Assembly (NCBI RefSeq): GCF_007097395.1 | Contig: NZ_VKDC01000003.1 | Span: forward strand, 1-64,000 | Direction: 5' to 3' | From: Fulvivirga sp. M361 | Lineage (GTDB): Bacteria; Bacteroidota; Bacteroidia; Cytophagales; Cyclobacteriaceae | DNA: 64,000 nucleotides | Shown here: piece by piece, positions 34,707 through 44,691 of the stretch | Layout of the letters: the number at the start of each line of letters is the position of its first letter | Position numbering within the stretch: the stretch's first letter is position 1 | Notes under the pieces: model-generated | Database searches by the model: none | What the model was told of the DNA's origin: nothing | What the model saw: the letters and a program-made list of their open reading frames with translations, nothing else | Position numbers and translations under genes: made by a program

Positions 34707-37685
34707 TTAATTGCCTTTCATTACACGCTGTACATTAGAGAAGGATTGTCCTACTATTTTTACCAGGTAAATGCCTTGTTTTTGCCCGCTTAGATCAAAC
34801 GTGTAGGTTTGATTAAGTGTATTTGGGAAAGAGTTTTCGGAAAGTATATGCCCCAAAGCATCATAAATACCAATCGTTACAACTTCCTTGTTGGGTAAGT
34901 CAAAGAGCAGGTTGAACTGGCCATTGACGGTGGGATTAGGAAAAAGGTTATTTTGAGTATTAATGAAAAAGGGAGTGATAAATATCTGGATATTATCCAC
35001 GTATATAGAGTCACCATTGTCGTTTGTAGATACAAAGGCAGTTCTTACATTTTCCCTGCCAAGATAATCGCTTAGTGAAAGAGTTACGTTTTGATATTGT
35101 GGTCCGGTGGCCCCGGCCCCTTCGGTAACAGTATTTAGATCATCTCCGAACCGATTAAAAGAAGTCAATTCATAGGTTTCCCCACCATCCGCAGATATAA
35201 ACACTGAAAGACCATCATTTTTGCCGGCATCATTTGAGTAAGCGTAGTCAAAATTCAGGTCAGCCTGGGGTACATCGGATAAGTCCAGTGCAGGGCTGAC
35301 CAACCAGTCCTTTTCCCCGATAGCCACATAACTCCCAAGGTCAATAAAAGCTTGCCCATTATCCACTACCCAACCTATATCATTATCAGGGTTAGCCAAT
35401 GTAAATGAATTTTCTGAGGTCGATTCAAAAGCTTCCCTTAAGGGTAGTACGTCAGCATTGTTTGTCACCTCGAAAAATTGTACAATACTATTATTATTGA
35501 GCGTGAAGTCTTCTTCTCCGTTAGGAAGGCCCACTTTGGTGTATAAACGATGTGAACCTACGGAAAGTGTGGGTAACATCCGCTCTACGATGAAACGTTC
35601 GCCGATAGCCAAGGCTAAACTAATCGTTTCTTTTATGGTATCTTGTTGGTCTAAAACGTATTCAAAATTGAAATTCTCCAGGACTAAACTACCGGAATTA
35701 CTGATTTCAAGATTTAAAAGAGGAGAGGTATTAGCGGAGGCTATGGAAGGTGAATGAATAGTTTCCAGATCAATACCAGGTATGGAATCGAGCAACAATT
35801 GCAGATTATCAATGTATAAATTATTCCCAAAACCATTTTTGGCTATCATGGAGAGACGTATGTTATTAAGGCCGGCGTAGCTTCTCAGGTCAATGACCTC
35901 CGTCCTCCAGTCATCAGCACCTGTGGGGATAAAAAAACCGCTGGCTACATCCACAGTTGCAAGTTCTGGAGCCATTTTATAATAAACTGTATCCGCTTCA
36001 AACAAAGGGTCCTCACAATCCTGCGATATAGTTACCAATAGCCCTTCACCTATAACACCCGGAAACATGTCATAGGCCACATCGAAACTAAAAATACTTG
36101 CGCCATCCGTAAAATCAAGTACAGGAGAGGTGAAAAAGTCGTAATCTCCTTCGTTTTCATACCTACTGAACTGTACAAATAATGCCTGGTTAAAGATCTC
36201 ACCATTAGGTGCAGACCTTGTTTGCCAGGTAAGCAGATCATCCGGATTGCGTATGTCCCAGTTGGAGGGAACCCCGGTACTAAAGTCGATGGTAAAACCA
36301 CCTGATAATGCCTCAGGAACTTCTACCTGAATACTTCGAGCATTATTATCCGTGTTATTATCCACACTTCCATTAACATTGAGAATTTCAAACTCAAATA
36401 AATAAGTACTATTAATGGGGAGTGAAATAGGTTGAAAAGTTACATTTTGTATATCAAGAGGTGACAAACTAAAATTTGCCATGACAATTTCCTGCGAAAT
36501 TCCATTTACCGACAGCTCAATTTGTGCGCTGGATAGGGTATTGTTTCCATAGTTGCGAACGTCCAAAACAGGTGTGATCTGTCCGTCACAATTTACCATA
36601 CCTGGTGAGATAATACTGCGGATGCCGAGATCATTGCTTACTATTACAGGTTCGATCGCACCTTTTGAACTCACAAGACTTAACCTTCGTGGGCTATTAT
36701 CCAATACAGTTACCATACGCGTTTTTTGATCTTGCGTGAACAGGTTCATACAGAGATCATCGGTAAATGCCATATAGTTTTGGAACATATCGTCACTGTC
36801 ACAGGTACTGGTTGCCGGGAATGAGCAATTGCCAAGTCCATTGTGATCCTCACTTGATTGTGGAGTGTCCTCACAAAAATCATCCACTCCACAACCTCCA
36901 TCTCCCCAAATATGCCTTAACCCCAGGTAATGCCCTATTTCATGCGTAGTGGTTCGTCCTAAATTATACTGGCTGCGCAAATCAGGGGAAGGAAATTTAT
37001 CCACTGATCCAAAAGACCGGTAGTCTACCACAATACCATCCGTCAGCTCACTGTTACTGGCTGTTGCCAGCCCTCCAATGTTGGAGATGGGAAACTGTGC
37101 ATAGCCCAGAAAATCATCTCCCAGTGCGGTCACCCAAATATTAAGATAATCCGCGCTGGGCCATTGGCTCAATAATTTCAGGTCATAATTATCAATCAGC
37201 AGCCATTCGAACCGGTTACCGTTGACCCTGTTGATACCACTGGTGGCGAGACCCTCAGGGTCTCTCTTTGCCAGGACAAACTCTACCTCTATATCGGCTG
37301 CTACGGGTTGAAATACAGCAGGCGTATTGCTTGCGTCCTCGTTCAATCTTCGGAAATCTTCATTGATCACCTCAATTTGTGAGGCGATTTGTTCATCTGC
37401 AATATTTCTTCCCAGGCCTAATGGCTCACCGTTGTGAATGATATGTACTACCACAGGAATGGTGATCACGGCACTGGTACGTAATGATTTAGGGACTCTT
37501 TTACGTTGTTCTATACGTTCCTTTATCCAATCTTCAAATTGGGATTCATCTTCGCGTACAATATTTCTCTGCTGCAGTAATTCCTGGTATTTTACGGTCC
37601 CACATCGTTGCTGGGCATGTACTAACGAGGAAGTCAGGGTTAAGAAAAAGCCTGTTAGGAACAGGCGTAATACTTTTACGGATAT
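34707..37685 (-). CDS. Secreted M43 (pappalysin-like) metalloprotease with T9SS sorting domain
   Basis: Zinc metalloprotease secreted by T9SS. The catalytic motif THEIGHYLGLRHIWG fits HExxHxxGxxH. It is followed by beta-sandwich repeats (SFDVAYDMFPG, NFDYAYSNDAGK) and the sorting domain LFPNPTVNGQFNLLF to the end. The first canonical start is GTG at 37469, right at the protease domain. The frame stays open upstream and encodes VKVLRLFLTGFFLTLTSSL then VHAQQRCGT, a good signal peptide, plus a short pro-region. No ATG, GTG or TTG precedes that signal, so the given end is the ATA codon that would start it; a CTG lies at 37701-37703. The upstream start is inferred; the protease identity is firm. 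Confidence 0.85.
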   Translation of the reverse strand: MSVKVLRLFLTGFFLTLTSSLVHAQQRCGTVKYQELLQQRNIVREDESQFEDWIKERIEQRKRVPKSLRTSAVITIPVVVHIIHNGEPLGLGRNIADEQIASQIEVINEDFRRLNEDASNTPAVFQPVAADIEVEFVLAKRDPEGLATSGINRVNGNRFEWLLIDNYDLKLLSQWPSADYLNIWVTALGDDFLGYAQFPISNIGGLATASNSELTDGIVVDYRSFGSVDKFPSPDLRSQYNLGRTTTHEIGHYLGLRHIWGDGGCGVDDFCEDTPQSSEDHNGLGNCSFPATSTCDSDDMFQNYMAFTDDLCMNLFTQDQKTRMVTVLDNSPRRLSLVSSKGAIEPVIVSNDLGIRSIISPGMVNCDGQITPVLDVRNYGNNTLSSAQIELSVNGISQEIVMANFSLSPLDIQNVTFQPISLPINSTYLFEFEILNVNGSVDNNTDNNARSIQVEVPEALSGGFTIDFSTGVPSNWDIRNPDDLLTWQTRSAPNGEIFNQALFVQFSRYENEGDYDFFTSPVLDFTDGASIFSFDVAYDMFPGVIGEGLLVTISQDCEDPLFEADTVYYKMAPELATVDVASGFFIPTGADDWRTEVIDLRSYAGLNNIRLSMIAKNGFGNNLYIDNLQLLLDSIPGIDLETIHSPSIASANTSPLLNLEISNSGSLVLENFNFEYVLDQQDTIKETISLALAIGERFIVERMLPTLSVGSHRLYTKVGLPNGEEDFTLNNNSIVQFFEVTNNADVLPLREAFESTSENSFTLANPDNDIGWVVDNGQAFIDLGSYVAIGEKDWLVSPALDLSDVPQADLNFDYAYSNDAGKNDGLSVFISADGGETYELTSFNRFGDDLNTVTEGAGATGPQYQNVTLSLSDYLGRENVRTAFVSTNDNGDSIYVDNIQIFITPFFINTQNNLFPNPTVNGQFNLLFDLPNKEVVTIGIYDALGHILSENSFPNTLNQTYTFDLSGQKQGIYLVKIVGQSFSNVQRVMKGN

Positions 37686-37734
37686 ATTGATTGATGATTC
37701 CAGGCCGGGATATTTTAACAGTTAACGGGAAGTT

Positions 37735-38031
37735 TTACAACATATTGTCGGGAAGCTTGGCATAAGGGTCATCCGGATGAGTGATATTTACGGCCTCTAC
37801 TGCTTTAACCTCCGGAACGGCCTTTCTTATAGCTTCTTCCACTCCGGCCTTCAGTGTCATAGTGGACATAGGGCAGGAACCACAAGCGCCCAATAACTCG
37901 AGTTTGACCGTCATGTCTTCGGATATGTCGATGATCTTTACATTACCTCCATCCGTTTCCAGGTAAGGCCGGATACTATCCAGTGCCTTATCTATCCTAT
38001 CATGTATTTCTTCCCTAAACTGCGCGTCCAT
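37735..38031 (-). CDS. NifU C-terminal-domain iron-sulfur scaffold (Nfu)
   Basis: Small Fe-S cluster carrier with only the Nfu domain. The cluster-binding CxxC is in LLGACGSCPMSTMTLKAGVE. Preceding elements RPYLETDGGNVKIIDI are typical. It lies 10 bp after the Mrp gene, and the two probably work together in Fe-S cluster delivery. Confidence 0.93.
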   Translation of the reverse strand: MDAQFREEIHDRIDKALDSIRPYLETDGGNVKIIDISEDMTVKLELLGACGSCPMSTMTLKAGVEEAIRKAVPEVKAVEAVNITHPDDPYAKLPDNML

Positions 38032-38041
38032 AAGTACTAAG

Positions 38042-39136
38042 TTAAACTTTTATTTCCACAGGTTTGGTCTTTTCCACGGTAGCGTTGCGAATTGCTACCT
38101 GACGGGCCACAGATTCTGCAAGTGATACAAAGGCGGTGGCGGTAGGGCCTTCTTTCATTGCTTCGGGCATTCCGTTGTCTCCGCTCTCACGTATACTCTG
38201 TACCAGAGGGACTTGTCCCAGGAATGGAACATCAAACTTTTCTGACAAATTAAGACCGCCATCTTTACCAAAGATATAATATTTATTTTCAGGAAGTTCT
38301 TCCGGAGTAAAATAGGCCATGTTTTCAATTACACCGAGCACCGGTACATTGATCTGAGGTTGTTTAAACATAGACAACCCCTTTCTGGCATCCGCCAGGG
38401 CCACTTTCTGAGGTGTGGTTACAATCACAGCGCCGGTGACCGGGACAGTTTGAACCAGTGTGAGATGAATGTCGCTTGTGCCGGGAGGCAGGTCGATCAG
38501 CAAATAATCCAGCTCTCCCCATTCAGTGTCTCCTATGAATTGTTTCAAAGCGGAACTGGCCATAGGACCTCTCCAAACCACGGCATTGTCAGCCGGTGCA
38601 AGGAAGCCAATAGAGATCAGTTTTATACCGTACTGTTCTAAGGGTAAGATCTTGTTTTTGCCGTCCACACTTTTTACGCCGGGTTGCTCGTGCTCACAAT
38701 TAAACATCGTAGGCATAGATGGCCCAAAGATATCAGCGTCAATAACCCCTACTTTAGCACCCTCATTAGCTAATGCTACAGCCAGGTTGGCCGTTACCGT
38801 AGACTTGCCGACACCTCCTTTTCCGGAGGCTATAGCGATAATGTTTTTCACACCAGGTAAAAGAGGAGCACTGTCCCTGATGGTGGTAACATTTGAAGTC
38901 ATAACAATATCCACCTTGAGGTCCGGACTAAGGTGTTTATGAATAGCTGCCAGGCAGTCTTTTTTGATTACCTCTTTTAGAGGGCAGGCAGGTGTAGTCA
39001 ATACAACGGTAAACTTTATTGCATCACTAAATACCTCTACATCCTTGATCATATTCAAACTCACCAGGTCTTTTTTGAGGTCCGGGTCATCTACTGTGCT
39101 CAGGGCCTTTAATACATCACTCTCTTTGTAAGCCAT
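38042..39136 (-). CDS. Mrp/ApbC-family P-loop ATPase, Fe-S cluster carrier
   Basis: Cytoplasmic Fe-S cluster carrier. An N-terminal DUF59/MIP18 domain (about 5-85) with the Cys in TTPACPLKEV is followed by the ParA/Mrp P-loop SGKGGVGKST (104-113) and DADIFGPSMP. Near IENMAYFTPEE, where many Mrp proteins have a CxxC pair, this one has none; I believe this is normal in Bacteroidota. It overlaps no other gene and is divergent from dnaG. Confidence 0.92.
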   Translation of the reverse strand: MAYKESDVLKALSTVDDPDLKKDLVSLNMIKDVEVFSDAIKFTVVLTTPACPLKEVIKKDCLAAIHKHLSPDLKVDIVMTSNVTTIRDSAPLLPGVKNIIAIASGKGGVGKSTVTANLAVALANEGAKVGVIDADIFGPSMPTMFNCEHEQPGVKSVDGKNKILPLEQYGIKLISIGFLAPADNAVVWRGPMASSALKQFIGDTEWGELDYLLIDLPPGTSDIHLTLVQTVPVTGAVIVTTPQKVALADARKGLSMFKQPQINVPVLGVIENMAYFTPEELPENKYYIFGKDGGLNLSEKFDVPFLGQVPLVQSIRESGDNGMPEAMKEGPTATAFVSLAESVARQVAIRNATVEKTKPVEIKV

Positions 39137-39347
39137 TTAATTTGCTTTGGTCGATCCTTAAATATGCTGCAATTTAGCTCAATCGTTTGTTTTAAGGAAC
39201 AACTACTGATACAAATAAGTTGTCATTATTTTTCTTTAAATAGCTTGGTCAGTTAAATGACAGGCTAAGTGTGGTTATTATTAACAGTGCATATTCTTTT
39301 TACTTAGCTTTTTAAAAAACAGCTATCTTTACTCAAAAAAATTCGAG

Positions 39348-41264
39348 GTGATTTCGCAGCATACAATCCAGCTTGTAAAAGATAGGATGGACATTGAAGA
39401 AGTAGTGTCCGATTATGTGAGCCTGAAACGCAAAGGCCAGAACCTTTGGGCCTGCTGTCCATTTCATGATGAGAAAACACCTTCTTTCTCCGTCGCCCCG
39501 CACAAGGGGATATACAAATGTTTTGGTTGTGGTAAAGCCGGTGATAGCATTTCATTCATTGAAGAGCATGATGGACTTAACTACCTGGAAGCGATACGTC
39601 ATTTAGCAGGGAAGTACGGTATTGAAATAGAGGAAACAGAGCAGTCTGATGAGCAGATAGAAGCCCAGAATGAAAAGGACAGTCTTTTGATCGTGCTTGG
39701 ATTTGCAAAAGATCATTATAGAAACCTTTTGACCCAAAGTGTAGAAGGCAAATCCATAGGAGGGAGTTATTTCCGTGAGCGTGGCTTCACAGAGCAAATC
39801 ATAGAAAAATTTGAATTAGGATACAGCCTTGATCAGTGGGACGGATTTACCAAAGAGGCACTGAGTAAGGCCTATAGTGAAGACCTGCTGGAAAAGGCCG
39901 GTTTACTGGTAAAAAAAGAAAACGGCAGACAGTATGACCGGTTCAGAGGTAGGGTGATCTTCCCCATTCATAATGTCTCAGGTAAAGTAGTTGCGTTCGG
40001 TGCCCGAACGTTAAAAAAGGAAGACAAACCCAAATACCTGAACTCGCCTGAAAGCGATGTTTACCATAAGAGCAAAGTGCTTTATGGCTTATTTCAAGCA
40101 AAACAAGCCATACGTCAGCATGATAACTGTTACCTCGTAGAAGGCTATACGGATGTCATTTCACTTCACCAGTCAGACATAGAAAATGTTGTAGCTTCTT
40201 CAGGTACTTCGCTTACTACGGATCAGATCAAGCTGATCAGTCGATTCTCTAACAACATCACCGTACTGTTTGATGGAGATGCAGCCGGGCTCAGGGCCTC
40301 ACTGAGAGGTATTGACATGATCCTGGAAGCAGGTATGAATGTTAGGGTAGTAGTATTTCCGGAGGGAGAAGATCCTGACAGTTATTCCAGGAAACTGGGA
40401 ACCACTGCTTTTAATACTTACCTAAACGCGGAATCTCAGGATTTTATTTCTTTTAAAGTTACCCTGTTTGCGAAAGAAGCAGCCAATGATCCTGTGAAAA
40501 AGGCCGATGCTATCAAGGAAGTGATCCAAAGTATCGGTGTAATTCCTGACCCGATCAAAAGGGCGGTGTATCTCAAAGACTCTTCCAAGCTACTGGATAT
40601 GGATGAGTCTCTTTTGGTAGCGGAACTGAATAAACTGCTGATCCAGAAAAGAAGAACGAACCAAAAGAAAGAGGATCGATTAGCGCATGAAACCCCATCT
40701 TCGGAGGTAATTCCTGAGCTCAAGGAAAAAAGTTTTGATCCTGACGATTCCATTGTGGCCCAGGAACGGGAGAGCATACGGTTATTACTTAATTATGGCA
40801 ATGAAGACCTGGAAGAGGATTATAAACTTAAAGACTATTTGATTGAAGAGTTGCGTGAGATTGAATTTATCACACCGATTTTTAAAACAATTTTTGAGAT
40901 CTTCCAGGAGCAACATGCCAGTGGAAATATGATCGACAGTCAGTATTTTATACGAAATGCTTCTAATGAAATAAAAAAAGAGGTGATAGACCTCACAGCT
41001 GTACGAAGAGAAGTGAGTCCGATCTGGACCGATAAGCATCAAATACAAATACCACATGAGCAGGATTTCCTGGATCATACGGTTTATCAAAATATTACCC
41101 GACTGAAGAGAAATATTGTTCAAAAACTGATCGAAGAGAACAAAGAAAACCTTAGAGATGTCACTGATCCTTTAGAAATGGATCGTTTGTTTGAAATACA
41201 AAAGAAGTTGAAGGCCAGTGAGATGGAACTTTCTAAGGTGCTAGGTACAGTGATTCCCAAGTAA
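39348..41264 (+). CDS. dnaG: DNA primase
   Basis: Synthesises RNA primers for replication. The N-terminal zinc-binding domain uses C37, H40, C58 and C61 (CPFHDEKTPSFSV, then CFGCG). A TOPRIM fold follows, with YLVEGYTDVIS (catalytic Glu) and VLFDGDAAG. The C-terminal helicase-binding region is helical. Start is GTG, fitting the usual MIS start of the family; the nearest -7-like box is TATCTTTA at 39324-39331, one base off consensus. Confidence 0.97.
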   Translation: MISQHTIQLVKDRMDIEEVVSDYVSLKRKGQNLWACCPFHDEKTPSFSVAPHKGIYKCFGCGKAGDSISFIEEHDGLNYLEAIRHLAGKYGIEIEETEQSDEQIEAQNEKDSLLIVLGFAKDHYRNLLTQSVEGKSIGGSYFRERGFTEQIIEKFELGYSLDQWDGFTKEALSKAYSEDLLEKAGLLVKKENGRQYDRFRGRVIFPIHNVSGKVVAFGARTLKKEDKPKYLNSPESDVYHKSKVLYGLFQAKQAIRQHDNCYLVEGYTDVISLHQSDIENVVASSGTSLTTDQIKLISRFSNNITVLFDGDAAGLRASLRGIDMILEAGMNVRVVVFPEGEDPDSYSRKLGTTAFNTYLNAESQDFISFKVTLFAKEAANDPVKKADAIKEVIQSIGVIPDPIKRAVYLKDSSKLLDMDESLLVAELNKLLIQKRRTNQKKEDRLAHETPSSEVIPELKEKSFDPDDSIVAQERESIRLLLNYGNEDLEEDYKLKDYLIEELREIEFITPIFKTIFEIFQEQHASGNMIDSQYFIRNASNEIKKEVIDLTAVRREVSPIWTDKHQIQIPHEQDFLDHTVYQNITRLKRNIVQKLIEENKENLRDVTDPLEMDRLFEIQKKLKASEMELSKVLGTVIPK

Positions 41265-41597
41265 TTCAGCATGATTTTGTACGATTGATATTCTTTTTAA
41301 AGGGTAGATAGGTTTAGCTGGTTACATTTAATGTAACTTATGTGTCATAAAGGAGGATAGTCAGTAAAAAAGATCGTTGATTATTTTACGACTCATCTGT
41401 CAAGCAAATACAGCGCTGGAGGTTTGGTACAAAGAAAATCTCAGTTGATCGGTAAGAATTTGAATGATGCAAAACCAGGTTTTTTTTAAGTGCTTATTAT
41501 GTGGATAGCATAAGAGTTGTATTTCACATCAGGATAAATGATCATTGCTTGATAGCCCGGAGGATTGTGGCGGATTGGTTTACCTTTATCATTTGAG
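41265..41597. other. 333-bp upstream region of AraC gene
   Basis: No gene. It contains the perfect dyad described separately at 41321-41337. An AAAACC/GGTTTT mini-hairpin with a one-base loop followed by a T run lies at 41471-41487 and is too small to call a terminator. Confidence 0.4.
41321..41337. promoter_or_regulatory. Perfect dyad GTTACAT-TTA-ATGTAAC, possible operator
   Basis: A 7-bp inverted repeat with a 3-bp spacer lies between dnaG and the AraC-type regulator. Its size and symmetry suit binding by a dimeric transcription factor. AraC proteins usually bind direct repeats, so the ligand may be another regulator. Confidence 0.35.
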
Positions 41598-42455
41598 ATG
41601 ACGCGAGATATTATAGAAATAAATGACTTTATCGTTTTAATTGAACAATCCACTGAAGAAGAAACGATCGTTGATAAGTGTGGTTTCGATGATCAGGTCA
41701 TTGTATTTTCTTTCTATGGGTCAGGAAATGTAGCGCTGAATATTCACTATGGTGATAATACAAGGGCTTTTAACAATACAAAAGGTATTGCTATTTCTTT
41801 TTTTGCCAATGATAAAGTAGAATTTGTTCATAACATATCCAACCAACAGCCATTGCAATGCATTTGTATCGTAACACGTGTCAAAAATCTGGAGGCATTA
41901 CCTAACGAGGAGGGCAAAATATTCTCTGAATACCTGCATCAGTTGGTGAACCCCCAGGATGATTATGTGGAAGGTCCTAACTTTTATATGACCCATGATA
42001 TGCAAAGTGCTGTGGATAAGATCTTCAACACATCCTATACCGGGAAAACCAGGATCATGTTTCTGAGAAGTCAGATAACGGAACTACTGTCGCATTTTTT
42101 TGCATTACTTTCTGACACAGAAGTGGATGGAGTAAAAGAGCGAGACCGGGAAAAAATCTATCAAGCCAAAGAAATACTTACAAACAACATAGAAACACCA
42201 CCCTCTTTAAACGAGCTTTCAAAACTCATTGGCCTTAACAGCTACAAATTAAAAAAGAATTTCAAAGCGCTTTTTGGCATCCCGGTCTTCAAGTACCTCC
42301 AAAATGAGCGCTTAAATAAGGCACATGACTTATTAAGAGATGGTGATACCAGTATCCAGGAAGCTGCATGGAAAGTTGGATATGAAAGTGTGAGCTCTTT
42401 TTCAAATGCCTTCATCAAAAAATTCGGCTTTCGACCAAGTGAGATAAGGAAGTAA
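41598..42455 (+). CDS. AraC-family transcriptional regulator
   Basis: A DNA-binding regulator. The C-terminal double HTH (about residues 185-285) has NELSKLIGLNSYKLKKNFKA and AAWKVGYESVSSFSNAFIKKFG; the N-terminal part is an undefined effector domain. The ATG used gives MTRDIIEIND; the frame extends to a TTG 33 bp earlier. It precedes three genes for small membrane proteins and an NmrA protein, which may be its targets. Confidence 0.9.
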   Translation: MTRDIIEINDFIVLIEQSTEEETIVDKCGFDDQVIVFSFYGSGNVALNIHYGDNTRAFNNTKGIAISFFANDKVEFVHNISNQQPLQCICIVTRVKNLEALPNEEGKIFSEYLHQLVNPQDDYVEGPNFYMTHDMQSAVDKIFNTSYTGKTRIMFLRSQITELLSHFFALLSDTEVDGVKERDREKIYQAKEILTNNIETPPSLNELSKLIGLNSYKLKKNFKALFGIPVFKYLQNERLNKAHDLLRDGDTSIQEAAWKVGYESVSSFSNAFIKKFGFRPSEIRK

Positions 42456-42550
42456 TCCTTTTAGAACAGATCTCCATCCTTTTCGGACAAATGATTGTAT
42501 GCCTATAGCTTCAGCTTTGTAGGGTCAATTATTCAAAAACGAAAAGGACT

Positions 42551-42952
42551 ATGAAAACAACAAGGGCTATTTTATCAGGGACCCTGGTATGGCTATTAGG
42601 CGTTGGTATTTTTACTTTGTCAGACTTTGTAGTGGTATTGCCGGATGCCACATTACAGCAAAATGGTGCGTTATCCATTTTTCTCATCCCGTTCGCTATT
42701 TTGGGTTCTGCCATTTATTATAAAAAGGGACATACTACACATGGGCTTATTGTAGGGGCTATCATGGTGATTACCGCTCTGGTGTTGGATGCCATGCTCA
42801 CCATACCTTTTGTTATTATCCCTAATGGTGGAAGCTATTCATCATTTTTCAGCAGCACGTTCACATGGATTATTGCCCTGGAGTATATGATGATAGTATT
42901 CTTTTACTGGGTAATTAAAGTGAAACCTTTCTATTCCAGATCGGCAAAATGA
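42551..42952 (+). CDS. DUF5367 family membrane protein
   Basis: Four hydrophobic segments (about 9-28, 42-60, 70-90, 102-122) with the KKGHTTHGLIVG loop match my memory of DUF5367. Function unknown. Follows the AraC regulator in the same direction. Confidence 0.75.
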   Translation: MKTTRAILSGTLVWLLGVGIFTLSDFVVVLPDATLQQNGALSIFLIPFAILGSAIYYKKGHTTHGLIVGAIMVITALVLDAMLTIPFVIIPNGGSYSSFFSSTFTWIIALEYMMIVFFYWVIKVKPFYSRSAK

Positions 42953-42997
42953 AGTCATTCATTTCCGCAAATGCACAATAACTTAAATACAAAAGCA

Positions 42998-43513
42998 ATG
43001 GAAAACAACTTTAAGGCACTAATGATGCTATTGACTATTTTGTTAACAGGATTGTCAGCAGGACTTTTCTATGCATGGTCAATATCTGTAATTCCGGGGA
43101 TAAAACGTATTCCTGATAAAAGCTACCTGGAAGCTATTCAAGAGATCAACCGCTCCATTCTTAATCCGTGGTTTTTCATCCTCTTTTTTGGGGCCGCTCT
43201 AATGATGGTATATAGCGCTTATCTCCAATTCAAAACAAACGCATATCTGTCATTTTGGATCAGTCTGTGTGCAGCGGTGATCTATCTCGTAGGAACTGTA
43301 GGGATTACAGCATTTGGAAATGTTCCGTTGAATCAAATGTTGGACCAGGTACAACTCAATATACTCAATACGGGAGACTTGCAGCTCACGAGGCAGGCTT
43401 ACGAAGGTCAATGGAATAGACTCCACACGATAAGGACCTTCTTTTCAGTTGTATCTTTTCTTTTACTGACTGTTCGATACAATGGTCATCAGACGGCAAC
43501 AGATCTTCTTTAG
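42998..43513 (+). CDS. DUF1772 family membrane protein
   Basis: Four predicted membrane helices. The N-terminal GLSAGLFYAWSISVIPGIKR and the later FGNVPLNQML with WNRLHTIRT are typical of DUF1772 (anthrone-oxygenase-related) proteins. Start MENNFKAL chosen over an ATG nine codons earlier because the extra residues are polar and not typical. Function unknown. Confidence 0.85.
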   Translation: MENNFKALMMLLTILLTGLSAGLFYAWSISVIPGIKRIPDKSYLEAIQEINRSILNPWFFILFFGAALMMVYSAYLQFKTNAYLSFWISLCAAVIYLVGTVGITAFGNVPLNQMLDQVQLNILNTGDLQLTRQAYEGQWNRLHTIRTFFSVVSFLLLTVRYNGHQTATDLL

Positions 43514-43610
43514 AGAATTACAGTGCTCTTTGAATAGACTATTTTATAAGATTCTATCCATCTAATGAATCATAAAACACAAGAGTTTAAATTATTTAAA
43601 TAAAACAATT

Positions 43611-44444
43611 ATGGAAAGTAAAAAAGTATTGGTACTTGGAGGAACTGGTAAAACAGGACGTAAAGTAGCCAAAAAATTAACCGACCTTAATCAATCAGTC
43701 CGGATTGGCTCAAGGAATGAAAGCCCGGCATTTGATTGGGAGGCTCCTGAAACATGGGAGGGAGCCCTGGATGGAATGGATGCTGTTTATATCACCTTTC
43801 AACCCGACCTGGCAGTGCCGGGTGCTGTTGAAGCCATTAAAAGGTTTACAGCACAAGCCGTCAGTAGTGGTGTAAAAAAGATGGTATTACTTTCCGGGAG
43901 AGGAGAAAAGGAAGCCGAACTTAGCGAAGAGGTTGTAATAAATGCCGGGGTGGACTGGACGATAGTTAGGGCAGATTGGTTTAACCAGAATTTCAGTGAA
44001 GATTTCTTTTTAGATCCAGTTTTGGCCGGGCATCTCGCCTTGCCCAGGGCAGAGGTACTTGTGCCTTTTGTTGATACAGATGATATTGCTGATGTTGTGG
44101 TGGCTTCACTGCTATACCCTGATCATAACGGTAAGGTCTATGAATTAACAGGGCCACGGTTATTGACCTTTGGAGAGGTGGTTGAAGAAATTTCGAAAGC
44201 TACAGGCAGGGATATTAAATTTCAATCGATCACTATGGAGGCATATACAAAAATGCTTAGTGACTACCAGGTGCCGAAGGATTACATATGGTTAATCAAT
44301 TATCTTTTCACAGAAGTTCTGGATGGCCGCAATTCCAACACTACTGATGACCTGGAACGTGTATTGGGAAGGAAGGCTAAAGATTTTGTGGAATATGTAA
44401 ATGAAACAGCAACCACAGGAGTATGGACCCCTTCTGAGAAATAA
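43611..44444 (+). CDS. NmrA-like NAD(P)-binding protein
   Basis: Atypical short-chain dehydrogenase-like Rossmann protein. GGTGKTGRKVAKKL at residues 10-23 is the dinucleotide loop; no Tyr-x-x-x-Lys catalytic pair is obvious. NmrA-type proteins may act as redox sensors or reductases; the substrate is unknown. A terminator follows (44503-44541), ending the AraC-linked cluster. Confidence 0.87.
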   Translation: MESKKVLVLGGTGKTGRKVAKKLTDLNQSVRIGSRNESPAFDWEAPETWEGALDGMDAVYITFQPDLAVPGAVEAIKRFTAQAVSSGVKKMVLLSGRGEKEAELSEEVVINAGVDWTIVRADWFNQNFSEDFFLDPVLAGHLALPRAEVLVPFVDTDDIADVVVASLLYPDHNGKVYELTGPRLLTFGEVVEEISKATGRDIKFQSITMEAYTKMLSDYQVPKDYIWLINYLFTEVLDGRNSNTTDDLERVLGRKAKDFVEYVNETATTGVWTPSEK

Positions 44445-44502
44445 AGTAATTCCATACAAGTCGGGCTATTGTTTTGACTCCGATAGCAAAAGTGACTGGT
44501 AT

Positions 44503-44541
44503 AGTCAGGCTATTTGACGTCTTGCAAGTGCCTGACTTTTT
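44503..44541 (+). terminator. Terminator after the NmrA-like gene
   Basis: AGTCAGGC (44503-44510) pairs perfectly with GCCTGACT (44530-44537), followed by TTTTT. A 19-nt loop separates the arms. Confidence 0.6.
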
Positions 44542-44691
44542 CTGTTAACTGGCCTCAATACATTCTTCTGGGAGAAGGAAACAAATAAAGATAAAGGCTT
44601 GTCATAGTACTGACAACCGTTCTTTCCAGGCATTTTGCGGGTAAACCTTCTTCTGTTTCCTTCGTTCTTATTGAAAGTTGGCAGGATAAAC

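Noticed and set aside
38526-38942. A 138-codon plus-strand open frame opposite the Mrp gene
   Set aside because: Covers the P-loop region of Mrp in antisense; translation is Pro/Ser-rich and unrecognisable.
38042-39136. Loss of the Mrp C-terminal CxxC as a sign of altered function
   Set aside because: Bacteroidota Mrp proteins commonly carry AYFTPEELP at this place, so it is probably normal for the clade.
42551-42714. A minus-strand open frame overlapping the DUF5367 gene
   Set aside because: Opposes a clear four-helix membrane protein and has no features of its own.
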